Below are positions 11,769-24,700 of a stretch of 64,000 nucleotides of DNA, in pieces. The DNA lies in contig CP137666.1 of NCBI GenBank assembly GCA_037976565.1, forward strand, positions 57,220,740 through 57,284,739, given 5' to 3'. A program made the translations under genes and the position numbers. The notes beneath the pieces are model-generated. The model did not search any database. It saw only the letters and a program-made list of their open reading frames with translations, and was not told the DNA's origin. Every line of letters begins with the position of its first letter. Within the stretch, counting starts at the first letter, position 1. This DNA comes from Mesocentrotus franciscanus (lineage: Eukaryota; Echinodermata; Echinoidea; Camarodonta; Strongylocentrotidae).

Positions 11769-12366
11769 TCAACATTGGTTTATATTATTTCGACATCTGG
11801 GATGGGAGCTCACAATTCCAAAACGAAAAATCATCCAACTGTTTATGGACTCAACTTTGAATAAGTAGGAGAAATAAGGAAAATTGTCAAACTAGAATGC
11901 TAATTTCATCCATGGTTGTTTTATTTTTCGTTCATTTGATGAATCGGTAAGAGAGGATGTACATTATTGATATTATATACTGAACTTAGAAGACAAATTT
12001 TCGAAATATTTTTGCAACGTAAAATATGAGATGAAATTGAAACCTTGCTGTATGTACTCTACATGTCATGCGAGAGTTTTATTGATCCAAAGCATTTCTC
12101 TCTCTTCCTATCTCTCTCTCTCTCTTCTGTCCTTCTTTACTTTTTATTTTACATCCTTAAATTGCCTCCGTTCATAGTGTACAATACAAATTATTCAAGT
12201 GGCTACATGCATGTTATGGTAGAGAGTGTTCTCATAATTGATTCTGAATTGCCAATCAAAAGGTAATGCAATAGACGTCACGGAAAAGCTTGTATACATA
12301 CTTATTATTTAATCGCCATAATGCCATGGTAACATGACATGCCTTAGTTTCCTTGATCCATGTTTC

Positions 12367-12394
12367 AATAAACATTTACTTCATCTGTAATAAA
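12367..12394 (+). terminator. Candidate poly(A) signals of gene 1
   Basis: Two AATAAA hexamers lie at 12367-12372 and 12389-12394, about 600 bp after the stop codon at 11768. They would give a 3' UTR of about 0.6-0.65 kb. The UTR contains a CT-rich run at about 12100-12125 and no other notable structure. This is inferred from sequence only. Confidence 0.5.
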
Positions 12395-13639
12395 ATGTTG
12401 ATTAATATCATAATTGTTATTGTACAACAGTCGGGGATGATGATTCATTTTATCAGTAGCATTCCATCGTCATTAAGCATGATTAAGCACCATTAAAGGG
12501 CAAGTAAACACTTTAAAAACTATTTAAACTGATGAAACTATAATACAATGTCAGAGCGAGCAGAAATGGTGAAGTTTCACGTACATGTTAATAACTATGT
12601 CTAACAACTAACCCGTGCTAGAAATATATCTTGTAACATGTGTTGGTTATTTACATTTTTAGAAACTTGATCCCCCATATTTCTTTCACGGGAGAGTAAC
12701 ATTTCAAATAAGATATCGTATAGACCCCATTAAACCTCATATCAATATTAACCACAATAATGTGTTTGTGATAATGATGATAGCTTTTACGTGCCGTAGA
12801 CACATTCAGTTCACTACGATCCATCTAAGCCAAGGGTAATAAGCTGCATAATCAATGACATTGTAAATATGATCTTTATTACTTTATTATAATTGGAGGG
12901 ATAAATCATCTTGGTATCACCTATTTTTTTTCATAGGAGAATTGTATGAATCTATATTTACACAGGAAGAGGATATGCAAAGAAGAAATGGCATCAGTCA
13001 ACATTTAGAAGCTAATGAGAATACTTGGAATATGTTTAATCATAATTGATTGGTCTGGCTAGATTTCCATTGCCATTTTAAAACCTTTGTAGTAATTATT
13101 GTTCAGTTAAAAGGTTATTCAGTTTCATAACCTCTTGTCCGAAATGCCTTAGATTTCTTTCACTTATTGATATATTGATGAAACATATTGATAACGGCAA
13201 AACAAGAGAGGAAAATATTCGTCTTAAGAATAGTAATGTTGCCTGCAATCACAAAAATACACGCTTTTTATATCACGTTGTCGCAACTATAATTACTTTT
13301 TTCGTGTTTGGTAAAGAAATTGTGGTTTGAAAGAAAACAGTATGTCCGTATGCAGGTGTGAAATAAGATATCAAAATATCTCCTAAAATCTCAAGTTATG
13401 TTCTCCACTCACCAGTGGTTGAATTCGGCTATAATGATAAGTACAATAACAGTTGGCATTGAAAAGGAAACCTCAGACTTTTTAAGATCAATAACAAAGG
13501 ATGAAAGATATTACGACGGATATTCAAAGTATCTACTTTTTGAACTTCTACTATCTTTTTGAGAAAAAAAAAATGCGGATAAATTGTCTCCTTAAATGCC
13601 TTAAGCGAGTTTTCTTTTATTACATTAAAACACTTGAAA
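12395..13639. other. Convergent intergenic interval, nothing definite
   Basis: AT-rich sequence lies between the 3' end of plus-strand gene 1 and the possible last exon of the minus-strand gene at 13640. No repeats or exons are supported. A 16-nt segment at about 13412-13427 is flanked by acceptor- and donor-like bases on the minus strand, but it is too short to call. Confidence 0.4.
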
Positions 13640-13783
13640 TTACCCTCTTTTGATACAATTAACCTTAAAAAGATGACCATTGTCTGATATTTCATGGAAA
13701 TGTATTTTCATAAATTGCCGTTTTATGCTTTCCATCAGCAAAAGCGCCACTTTATAGAGAGGATGAATCGCATGAAAGTGTTC
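13640..13783 (-). CDS. Possible last exon of the minus-strand secreted-protein gene
   Basis: An acceptor-like GCCGTTAG precedes a 47-codon open frame ending in TAA at 13640-13642. It starts in phase 0, matching the phase-0 end of the exon at 14582. The peptide starts EHFHAIHPLYKVALLLMESI and ends KVNCIKRG. The acceptor has a weak pyrimidine tract and the length is compatible with chance, so this is tentative. The true 3' exon may lie elsewhere. Confidence 0.2.
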   Translation of the reverse strand, partial: EHFHAIHPLYKVALLLMESIKRQFMKIHFHEISDNGHLFKVNCIKRG

Positions 13784-14581
13784 CTAACGGCAAAGTTCAT
13801 CCACGTAATGGACCATTAAGTTGAATTTGGAAGATGGAAATAGGTTGAACCATGCAACATCCAATATGGAATTAGCATTTATATTAAACTAGAATACTTG
13901 CAGAATACTTGACACTGGCACAGATAAGGAGGGTTGGCCAAAATATTATTTGATATAATGGCATTGCAAGCAATCAAGTGGCTAAACGCCTTAGTTGGTA
14001 TCCTTTACCTATCACTTAATACCTTGAAAAGGCACATAATTACCTTAGAGAACAGTATAATTAATATGTTGTTTGTCATTTCGTTCGGCATATCCCAGAA
14101 GAGGTGTTTATTTTCGGTGTAAGCATAGCTATGATCGTACTAACCATGCAATTGAAACATATGCTATGTGAAGCTAAAGGGAATGAATCATCTGATATGA
14201 CATACCGTAGTTCGATTGAGATGTAAAGGCCTCTCGGGGTTTCTCACAAGAAGTAAATATCTATAGAAAGGCATGAAACAAGTGAACTGTCATGAAAGAA
14301 GTGACATACACGAGGCCACTCAGACATTTTCTTTTGCATTGATAAATATAATGAAGGGTTAATCTTTTGATCGTTTGTCAAGTTATTTGGGGTGTTTGCA
14401 ACAAGTATGAGTGCCATGAAGAAATTATAAATTTACGGGAAACACCAAAAATGTGTGAAAGAGTGAAATGGTTATGCGCTGCAACACTCAATCACCCGTC
14501 CATTAATGCTTAAAATAAGTACGTGTACTACATATAAGATTTAAAGTTAGGTATGCAGCAGCACGTTAAGATTGGACTTAC

Positions 14582-14657
14582 CGACGCAGTATCAGCAAGA
14601 CATTCAAGGAGCAGTCTATTCTTTCCTACAAAGGTCTTCACATAACAGCTTGGATAG
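14582..14657 (-). CDS. Internal coding exon, minus-strand gene 2 (unidentified)
   Basis: A long pyrimidine tract on the minus strand ending CCCAATTCAG abuts 14657, and a perfect donor GTAAGT follows 14582. The 76-bp exon has one base completing a codon (phase 2 start) and 25 open codons ending in phase 0. The peptide begins YPSCYVKTFVGKNRLLLECL and ends ADTAS. The two cysteines (CYVK and LEC) would suit an extracellular protein, consistent with the signal-peptide exon upstream at 29807. An additional exon with phase 0 start and phase 2 end is required between 18770 and 14657 if all belong to one gene, and I could not find it with confidence. Confidence 0.55.
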
Positions 14658-14699
14658 CTGAATTGGGAAGAAAAGAAACGGTCAACAAGAAGAAAGATT

Positions 14700-17600
14700 C
14701 GCAAACCCAGTTGAAAAATATAGTTTTATCATTTTAATTATCAATTTAATGACCTGCTGGAAAAGGGCGTTCAAGAGCTTCTTGTGCTTTATTTTCCGAA
14801 TAAATTGTATCAATTTAGTTGGAACGAGGAGCAGGTGCATCGATTCTGCAGGGTCGGCATGGTCAGTATGAGGGCCGGAGGGAGGGGGGCACTGTGGCTA
14901 CACCGCCACCACCATCACTACCACCTGTCCTGACGATGGTTTGTCATTCCATAATGAGGCCATCATCCAAAACACTTAACAAGCCTTTGTACAGTATTTC
15001 GCCTCTGGCATGCCTGGCGACAGCTAGTACATAAAAGCAACGGCTTAACGGTTGGGACAAGATAAAAAGCAAATTTAGAAGAAAAAAAGCCACCTAAAAT
15101 CCAACAAAACTTACACTGAATGTTCAAGATTTCAAATAAATGACACCTGCCAAACGATTTTGGTAGAAAGTGTATAGGGGCTGAGTAATGAGCATAGAAA
15201 GATAAGGAAATCAATGTAAGTAGGCCCCACACCATGTGCTTAACACAGGTCACTATGTGCAAATGAGAGTTGTGGGGTTTTTTTAAGATGATTTCCAGCA
15301 AGTTTTTGTGAGGATGTTTTTATTTGACTGTTTCAAAAAACAAAAAAAAATCTACTGCAGGATAAACAATACAGAATTATTTATAGACCTCAAGATTAGC
15401 CCTAAACTATGAATGAAACTAAACTTCATTGGAATACATACATCCGGACTTGGAACAAGGGAACTCCTAAAATTGTGACACTCTTCTTGAATTATGAATC
15501 ATCAAAAGCGTGCATGTACCAACATCACGTACAAAACATTGCTTACAAAGGTGTTTGGTATGCTCTTGATTGAAGTCTTTTCTCTTGGAAATGGGTCTTT
15601 TTCAGACATGGAGGCCTGTTATGAGAGGAAAAAGGCCAGACGGAAAAAGAGAGTGAGCGGGGTGGGATGGCAGAAAGAGTGTGTTATCTGCACTGCTCAG
15701 TTTAAAGTGGCCGCCTTTAAAGTACTGCACGTAATTCTTTTCACAAAACGGCCCCAACTCCGAGCGTTGATTTTATTAGGGCGGTTGATTCGCGTACAGT
15801 AACTTGATTTGAAGGTGTACGGCGGTTGAACGATGCAATAAAATGGCGGAAATATTTTGTAAAACGTGAGTGAATTATGAACTAAAGAGTGAAGATTAAT
15901 TACGTTATATTGCAATTGGATAGACAGATGGTTGGGAGCACAGAGTCAGGGTCGATTTGACATCGTTTGCTACTTCACCATAAACGTTTCCTTATGCAAT
16001 GTATAGTATATCATCAAATAACATAACCAAATACGTAAGTCCATGCATCCATATCCAAACAAACAAAATGGCTGCTTGAATGCTTTACTTTGCTATACCA
16101 TGCAATGATTATGAATTTAATTCTACAATTAGTGTGTATAGCTGCTGAGAAAAAATAAAAGAGTGTAGTTCGTCGATTGTTCGCCAACTTATTGTATTTC
16201 GAGCTATTGGAGAGAGAAAGGGGATCTGCAATGTTTGTGGCTTCGTTCATGTTCAATTAAATGTGATGTACATCTGCGAGCGTTATTTGTAATGAGCTTT
16301 TAACTTGTCCCAAGAAAGTTTGAATACTTTTCCTTAATGAACCTACAATTTTTAAAGATAATTAAGAGGTACGCGACACGAACGCATTAAAATGACGAAA
16401 ATATTTCCTTTATGGTGGATTTATATGTAGTTAGATATTTTCCGTAGAGCTGTTAGTGTTTCAAAGTGCATAGTATTATAAATTGGTGTGTCAATGTCCG
16501 TGTTTTGCTTCGGAATATTCCAAATCACTTTAATCAATTTATCAAATATGAATTATTTTGAATGTAAATAATACTATATTCGTGCTTTACCATTGATATG
16601 AATGTGCAAGCACAATTAAGAGTTGCAATCTTTGTCCATAAACTAAGTACTGAACTTTGCTGTTCCTGCTTATGTATTTTGTTGCTTGTAAGGGTATTTA
16701 TTCCCTAACAGACATTCTGTAAAGCCAGTTTGGCGACATCTTGTGTAAATAGATTGTATAAAAGTCGAAATACTTTATCAAAGCCAGAAAAACCTTGATT
16801 TATTTAAAGAGTAGTTAGAAGGACTGAATTTGATGTAGATTAGTCCATTGTATCAAAGAAATACTTTTGGTGAGAAAAAAATCGAATTGTAAGCTTATCA
16901 TACAAATTTACTGTCTGTTTGATATGGAAAATTTATATTAGACCCATTCGTTACATTTTAAGAAAAAACGGAGGAAGGGGATTATCGTACATTCAAAACA
17001 AAACGAAACGTTATCCCATTTTAAAACCCTAAAATGCTGGTTGGAATTGTATGATATCAACGCCTATTTTAGCTTGTCCATGCTTTGTTCTTTGATGTAA
17101 AAAGATATAGGTTACCCTTGAGATGAACTTAAATAAAATTATTGCAATTTTTACATAGGTTTTATTTCGTACTTCTTCTAGTGGTCAGTAATGTGCGTGT
17201 TGCCGTTTGTGTGCGAGCGTGTTTTCTGTATGTGTATCTGTATTGTATGTTTTTTGTTAAAGCGTAGTGTGAGAGAATGAGGCTACAGCCCACATGACCG
17301 TCAACCCTTGATAATAAAAGCCCCCGATACCGACATTCGGTCTCGTGGGCAGTATGTTTACTGGGATGTCACGAGAGAGAGAGAGAGAGAGAGAGAAAAT
17401 GAAGGGAAGACAAAAATATATGAAGAGAGAGAGAGAGAGAGAGCACGCGAAAGAAGATAAGAGCACCTTTACTTTCCCTCACCAATATGTAGTGATGAAA
17501 TTGAGGAGATACCGTGATAGCAAAGACATTCAACGAACCAAGTCAATGATAATTTCAATATCCTATTGCAATTTTCTTATATTTAGGTGACGATTGCATT

Positions 17601-18769
17601 ACGTTATTTTTAATGTCTATGCGATCACGTAAGATATACACGTAAGATATTACAATAATATTCATGATTATTACGATGACATCATAATATATTCGTTACT
17701 TGTCAAGTACATTTTTGATATTTTCCTTCGCCATTCCAGTCACAAAAGGGTATGGTAGAGGTGTTAAAATATGAAACACGTATCAACAAATTTCCATAGC
17801 AGCTACTTGTATATCCAGGGGAAGTTCGTTTATATAAACTTCAAGACGCATAGCTAGTTTGACATGTGGAATTCGACTTAAACTGTTTGGAAATATAATT
17901 AAGGTATGGAATTAGAGCCGAGATGCAGGCAGAGATGATTTAGTTCTCTTCTTATCGAGTCAGCCTCTAAGGAATAGGCTTCTTCATGTTCCTAATTAGG
18001 CAAGATAATGGACCGGCGACAGAACCATTAACACTCAATTAAGACTGTGATATCGTAAAGGTGAACCCTATGTACTTTTGTGCTCCTTGAATCCCCCTAC
18101 TATGATACACATTGGTTTTTCAAAGTGCTTGTTGATTAAGTGCGCGTGGTTGTGGAATTTCTCACAAAACCAATTATGTACTTCGACACTTTATAGTGAC
18201 CGTAGTGACGTAACAATGAAGTAACATCTAACAAACAAACAAACAAGCGAGCGAGTCCTACCCACCAATTACATACATTTACAATATTCAATATTGGTAT
18301 TAACATATTCGTTAAGTGTCGAAACGGAAGTGTCCAAATTATACATTAATGTAAGGGATCAATACAGACGCAAAGGGTTGGCATTATTGGTTAATTGGCA
18401 GGAAACATTTCCCTTAATGAACAAACAAAATGACAAGTAGATTGATTTTTTCGCTAAATGGCAGAGTGTTGGTTTTATTCATTAACTGCATTTGTGACGA
18501 AAATATAGCAGCCATCAATCGAGATGACTGTTTATTGAAAAGAGGGAATTAGAAGTGGAAAAGATAATTACAGGGATTATTAAATTAAAAGAAATATGAA
18601 CACATGGGACAATAGGGAGAAGGAAATAGAGACGGATACCTAAAAAGAAATACAGAAGTGAAGAAAATAAAATTGAAATGAACAAACGTTTGACGAAGGG
18701 AGAGAAAAGATACGTGTAATGTGACGCTAGAATACACAAATTGAATGTTGCAATAATATTAAGACTTAC
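14700..18769 (-). other. Probable intron DNA of the minus-strand gene
   Basis: No exon is supported, although a missing one is expected. Candidates seen and left open are a strong minus-strand acceptor (T-rich tract then CTCAG) near 16155 and a donor-like GTGAGG at about 17470. A GC-richer patch at 14830-15030 is open on the plus strand but lacks good splice sites. The stretch also contains the (GA)n blocks listed separately. Confidence 0.4.
17373..17443 (+). repeat. (GA)n microsatellite, two blocks
   Basis: GA repeats run at 17373-17397 and 17425-17443, separated by about 28 bases of purine-rich sequence. The tract is non-coding and the frames across it are artefacts. Confidence 0.9.
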
Positions 18770-18820
18770 CATTTCAGCACGGTAATATTGACCAAATGTT
18801 TCTTGCATTGGAACAATAAA
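18770..18820 (-). CDS. Candidate 51-bp coding exon, minus-strand gene 2
   Basis: On the minus strand an acceptor AATAACACAG precedes 18820 and the perfect donor ATG|GTAAGT follows 18770. The 17 codons read FIVPMQETFGQYYRAEM, phase 0 at both ends, matching the phase-0 end of the signal-peptide exon at 29807. It is short, so chance is possible, but the donor match and even composition favour a real exon. The family is not recognised. Confidence 0.4.
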
Positions 18821-20764
18821 CTGTGTTATTTCCTTATCATAAAGGTGTCCTTGACTTTATCATATTTTTTTTCAAAATTTCATCAAATCAAATTTTGCTT
18901 GTTCTTTTATTGTGCCACCATACGGCTTGGGTGAAATCTTCAAGGTATTGATAAAATATCCGTAATGAAAAAAAAACTAAACTAACATTCTTCTTTGAAA
19001 AAAAGGGAGATCCAGATTTTTCACACCCATGATTTTATCATCAGTCTGAAAAATAACTTTGAAATTAGATTGAGAAAATCAAGAATTGAGAGTATCATGG
19101 CTTCTCTTTTATGGATGTTGTTTAATCAATACACGTCATTTATTAATTGTTTTATTTGTTCACATTCTTCCCGGCAGTTTGTTTTGTCTGAATTAGTTTT
19201 TGTTTTTGTTATAGTCATTAAAGGATTTATGGACAATCTTGCAAACTATAAATTATTTGAGATTTTAGGTTAATAAACAACGATGTTCATTGCTAAACGG
19301 TTGTTGTCAAGCACAAGGTGAATAGTTCATCTGAGAGAGAAAATACAATCGATATTTCATGTCGTCAAATTGTGTATAGTGCATTATTTCAGAGCAGGAA
19401 GATTCCCACTTTATTGGAAAATTTGAATTGTAGATGATCTTTTAGGGGCACACGCCAAATTATTAATGTTCGAATATTTTTCGACAATACATAGTCTTTA
19501 TATTCTTCTAAGAAAGAAAATGGACACGGAGAAAACTTCTCAATATTGCCCTGAGACTGGAAACGATCTCATTCATCCGACGTCATCCGTGCTTCCGTGA
19601 CTGAAATGAATGAGGAAAACTGGCATGTTTATGTCCCGAAGATATTCCTCAGAAAGTCGGATAAATATACACCCACAGCCTCTGAAATCAACGCCATATA
19701 GTTGTAAATATTCCAATCAACGTGTCGACTGTTTCCGATTTCACACTTCGGCAAGGGTTTATCCTATATCACCAGGACGAAATATTTCATAGAAAACTAT
19801 TTCCCATCTCTCTCGACCTGGCCATGAAGGGGATATGCCATGACGTCATGATTTCAGTTGATTTCATATATTACGTCATTTGCAGCTCAGGAATGTAGGC
19901 GTAATATACGTAGGTTTTTTTTATTTTCTCTTTTGATAGAATGTCCTTCTCATTTTCTTCTCCATTATTCCTACGGGTACAAGCATTTTAACACCAAGGG
20001 GAAGACATGTATGTTTATAACCTTTCAAATGCCCTTCTTCTGTTCGGTATACAGCGTTTAAGATTTGAGAGCTACTCTAAGACTCAGTAGATTTTCTTCA
20101 GTAGACTCTTAAAAGCACAGAACTTTTTTATTTGTTGACAATGACAGTCCATAGAATTGTTCAGCTAAATTGATGTTAATAAAAAGATGGATTTGAAAGA
20201 AGAATTTTATCGGAAAATAGTATATGGTAAGGTAACGATGTATTTTCCGCCATAGAAAATAGAAGCCTATTAAAATTGTTTTAAATGGAACACTTAAACG
20301 AGGTTATACATATTTTACAAAGGGAGACAACTAATAACAAAGTATTGATTGAAATTTATCTTTGATTCACAGGCTGAAATTCGAAACGATAATAGACACT
20401 ACATCAAAATATCTAATTTGAGTTTTGCATCGATCTGTTAAGTGTTATTGAATAATGAAACAAAGAGGGAATAAAGAAGCAGCTAAATGGGGAGCTGAAA
20501 ATATAGATCGTCATATAATATGTAAAATAATGTGAATTTCTGACAATATCTAGTCGTAACAAAACGTTTGGATGGCAACCAATATTATTATACAGCCTAG
20601 TCCACGATCGTATAACGATACATAATTTGATTTGCACAATGTACAATGATCATGATTCACAATTTCTTTGAAGAGCAAATATAGTGTCACCTATAACAGC
20701 TTCATCGTTCGTTTCAATATCTTTTCGAAGATTTTAAGTTAGATATTGAGAAAACAAATCTCGG

Positions 20765-21026
20765 CAGGGGCGGATCCAGCCGGCGGCAAGGGAGGGGGCC
20801 TAAAAAGGGGCCCACTTCGTGCGAAAATTTGAAAATCGTGCCGGTCGATTTTTCGCTCAGTGGGGTAGTGAGCAAAAAAAAATTTGGCACCCGAAAATTT
20901 TTTCCTCCGAAGGGTTATTTTTTCCACCCCCTTGGGCGCCAGGAGGGCCCAACTTCTTTTTTTCAAAAAGGGTGTTTTTACCTGTTTTTTTCTAGGGAGG
21001 GGCCATGGCCCCTGGATCCGCCACTG
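20765..21026. mobile_element. hAT-like MITE with 8-bp target duplication
   Basis: Terminal inverted repeats are CAGGGGCGGATCCAG at the left and CTGGATCCGCCACTG at the right, 14 of 15 positions complementary. Both copies of the 8-bp target AATCTCGG are intact (20757-20764 and 21027-21034). The 262-bp interior is GC-richer than its flanks and encodes no transposase. The 8-bp duplication and the CAG-type ends fit the hAT superfamily, so this is a non-autonomous copy. It interrupts what would otherwise be continuous sequence leading into the open frame at about 21069-21278. Confidence 0.85.
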
Positions 21027-21706
21027 AATCTCGGGCTGGGGAGTACTCCAAGATCACATACCTTGCAGTCAAAACTGGATCCCACCATCATCTATTGTAA
21101 ACATCGGCTAAGGTTGGATGATCAAGTTAAAGCAATGGTCAATATCATTAGGAAATTTGCAAACAGCACATCGGGATCCAGTGCAGGCAGCTCTAATCGC
21201 AGCGCTAGCTTAGCAATAAATCTTCAGCCCAGTCCTCAATCACCCTACCGGAAGTTGGTCAACACTTTGAAATTTTAGAAGAAACACAAAAACAATCGTT
21301 ACCTGCCCTCTATCATAATATTGTTATCGTCTTTTTCCAACATGGAGAGAGAGTTTGTTGACGGATCTATACCTACTTGGGGCTAAGTAGTGATAAAACT
21401 ATATTTCATGATGAATCTTGTGCAAGAACCTGACCAAATAAGCTCAAAATTTCGCGGACCCATTAGGATTTCAGTGCAATCACTTTGTTTTTCCTTGAGA
21501 TTCACCGCCCAGACTCGGGACAGATGCATCACCAGCAGAGAGACATTGATAGATCTAAGTCTTAAACTCCATGGTCATTATGGACCTCCATTGCAACCAG
21601 TATGTGCCTATCCCAGAATAGAATTCTGAACCTTTTACAAATCTGTCCCCTCTTGCCTAAAGGTGTATGTAGGTAGATGGGGCGGACATTTGAATTAGTG
21701 TGCGTG

Positions 21707-21770
21707 TGTGCGTGTGTGCGTGTGTGCGTGTGTGCATTATACGTGTGGGTGTGTATGTGGATATGTGGAC
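21707..21770 (+). repeat. (GTGTGC)n/(GT)n microsatellite
   Basis: GTGTGCGT units repeat four or five times and then decay into GTGTGGGTGTGTATGTGGATATG. No gene is present. Confidence 0.85.
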
Positions 21771-24700
21771 ATCCAGACTAGACCATACCGTACCATGACT
21801 GATTGTCCAATGCGTGCTTTTCCTGATGACATCATAATATTAGCCATCCACTTTGAAGTGGGCGCTATCGTGGTCTAAAATCATTTACGACTATGGATTA
21901 TGGAACATTAGACCATTCACTGTAATGGAACAATCACAGTGTGAATATGGTTTTGATGAACTATGTATTAGGAAGCCAGATGTAGGCAGCCGTGGGGGTT
22001 GTGTGTGGGTGATTGCGTATAGTGATTAGAAGGCTTTAGATGAAGTATTAACACTAATTATCATCCTGGTTTACAAGTAAACCTGACATTTCACTTTGTT
22101 TATTCCCTACACATTTATACGACTGTTTCAACACACCCTCACCCCATCAATTTACTTATCTAACCCCTCTGCTCTCTTGCTTGTCAATCACCATCCCTAT
22201 TTACCGGAATGGATGCTTGGTGCACTGTTTCTCTTTCACGTTCTCGGTCCATTCCCACGCCTCATTAAACCACCCCATTCAGACAGACCCACACGCTCCC
22301 CGTCGCAACCTCCGCTTTGCTCTTTATAGGGCCATTCTTCTGACTTGATTAATGTAATCCACACATCATCTCACTTTAAACCCTCACCTATCAGTGGCAG
22401 CTGAGAAACAATACCGAAAGCAACAAAACGCCGATCCTGCTGCTCGTGCAACCCCAGCCGACTAGAGGCTCGGGTGAGATCTCACGAGTGTCAGTTTACT
22501 TCATTAAAGAAAACCATCCGAAGCCGTTGCACTTTCGCCATAATTGTGCCTCAACAAAACCATATGGACATGCTAGTTTATATTTACCTATGTCTTTAAG
22601 TTTATATTTTATTAATATACATGCATATTCAAGGTATTAACCTGTATAACATACCCCTTTCCATGTTTTATAAGATGTGCACGGAAGGAACCTATAGGCG
22701 AATGCTTTGCACGGAGAGCCTTCTTTACAGAGTACAGTGGAGATTAGCATGGCATATCATTGACTGCAGTACACCCCACCCCCCCCCACACACACATATT
22801 TGCAGGCTCAGAAGCAAAACAAAAACGACCCAACTCGCAAAGTCTACTCTTGTTTATCAAATTCTTTTACGACTGAATTTAATATATTGTGGATTCGTGA
22901 TTAAATCAAGTAAGTTTCAACGCCTTCAGCATAATAATTTACCTTTCCATTGGAATATTGTTGACTGTGGCTTGTGGCTTAACCATTAATATCACTTTTC
23001 TTCCCCGGTGACTATTTGAATGTTATACTCAGTATGATTGATTAGTGAACATGATAGCTTTTTAAGCAAGGCTGTTTGGTGATTCTACAGAATATGTGTT
23101 CTTCGTATATAAGATTGTGGGTTTGGAAACTCTTGTTTGCTTGTATCCTTTTATTTCCAAGTTTCGCGAACGCCATTTCAATTATGGGCCTGATTCCAGT
23201 ACGTCAGGGAATTCCATTTAAACGGCTCCATCATGTCCTTATGATTCATAAAACAGTCTGCCTACTCAGAGACTTGGTACCCATATACCCCTAACGCCAA
23301 CATGACTCATGACCATAACATAAAACAAAGGTTATCTCGAACTCTGGAGTGAAGTGCATTATTAGTGTCTCTCCTCATCTTGAAGAGAAACAAAAAATCG
23401 GCATACCTGTCGTCATACGTGAATTTTCGTTAGCCCTGCATATTATTGAGGGTGACAAATAGTTGCCAACGTTGACGACAGATATCGTAGCCGTAAAACA
23501 TTATGATGTAACAATTCTAACCCATCCCCATACCGTTATCCTCATATTATGCTTTAATTATTGTTCATGATGTTACTGATCCTAATCTTCGTAGAACGTT
23601 AGAGTAAATGTAGTATATTATGCCTTTATCAATATCATTATCATTATCTTCTTTCTGGCCCTTGTCGTCATTAATTATTATCAACATAATCATCGTCTTC
23701 ATCATCTTGCTGTTATTGTCGTCTTCATCGTCATTATCATAGTGGTTTTAATTATTATCTTCGTTATCACCTTTATCATCAAAATCATTGTCATTATATA
23801 GTCACATTCCCATCATCATCCTCATTAATTTATCATCATCATTAGAACCATCACCACCACCATCATCATCATTACCATCATCATCACCACCATCATCATC
23901 ATCATCATCATCACCACCATCATCACCATCATCATCATCATCACCACCATCATCACCATTTTAATTAAGTAATTATGATTGTCAATTATATGTTGTACTT
24001 ATGTAATTACTGTGAAGCAAGACTGTTAATGTAAATATGAACAATTATCCTTTTATGGACATAATAAATGAAATGAAAATGAATCATCATCGAGCATTCG
24101 AGCATTACACGTTTAGAATTTTACGGTTTGATTATAATAATAGTGACTCCTGTCAAATGTCAGTGCTTCTAAAGAATTACCCTTCGAAACTTCTTTTAGA
24201 TGAACTAGTATTATTATTAAACAACATTTTGCAAATAAATAAATCTTGAAAGTTCCTTTACTGGTTTTGAACGTGATACCATCATAAATGTTCTAATGTT
24301 ACAAAAACAGAAATTAAGATACGCATGGAATAGGGTAGTCAAAAAAGAAAATAAACCATTTCCTTCCCATTACATTCAAATTATATCTATGAGATTTGTA
24401 AATATGTCAATGTATATTATAAAATAAAGCAAAAACTGAAAACCAAAATTTTAACCCGTAAATGCCAATCTAATTTCCCGGAAGGGTCCTCGGTGGCGAC
24501 TTCTTTCGGCACGGTATATAGAGAAAAAGCTGACGTCAATGTTTGAACGTCTAAAGACCAATAATTAGTCAGTCGTGTAAACAGTTTCTCTTAACAAACT
24601 CTTCCATCACACATGACAACTTTATACAGCGAGGATTTCGATACTAAAAAATTAATCAAGTAAAGTGAATTTGTTGACAATTCAAATGTCAAAATGTTTG

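Noticed and set aside
14819..15034. Plus-strand GC-rich frame beginning MERGAGASILQ
   Set aside because: A CTGCAG acceptor-like site is present, but the pyrimidine tract is poor and there is no clear donor. It lies in the intron of the minus-strand gene.
20829..21278. 149-codon plus-strand frame
   Set aside because: It begins inside the MITE and reads out of it. Only the part after about 21069 could be coding, and its acceptor has a poor pyrimidine tract.
22386..22410. 13-nt microexon (minus strand) between TTTCTCAG and GTGAGG
   Set aside because: Too short to support from sequence. Such coincidences are expected in 64 kb.
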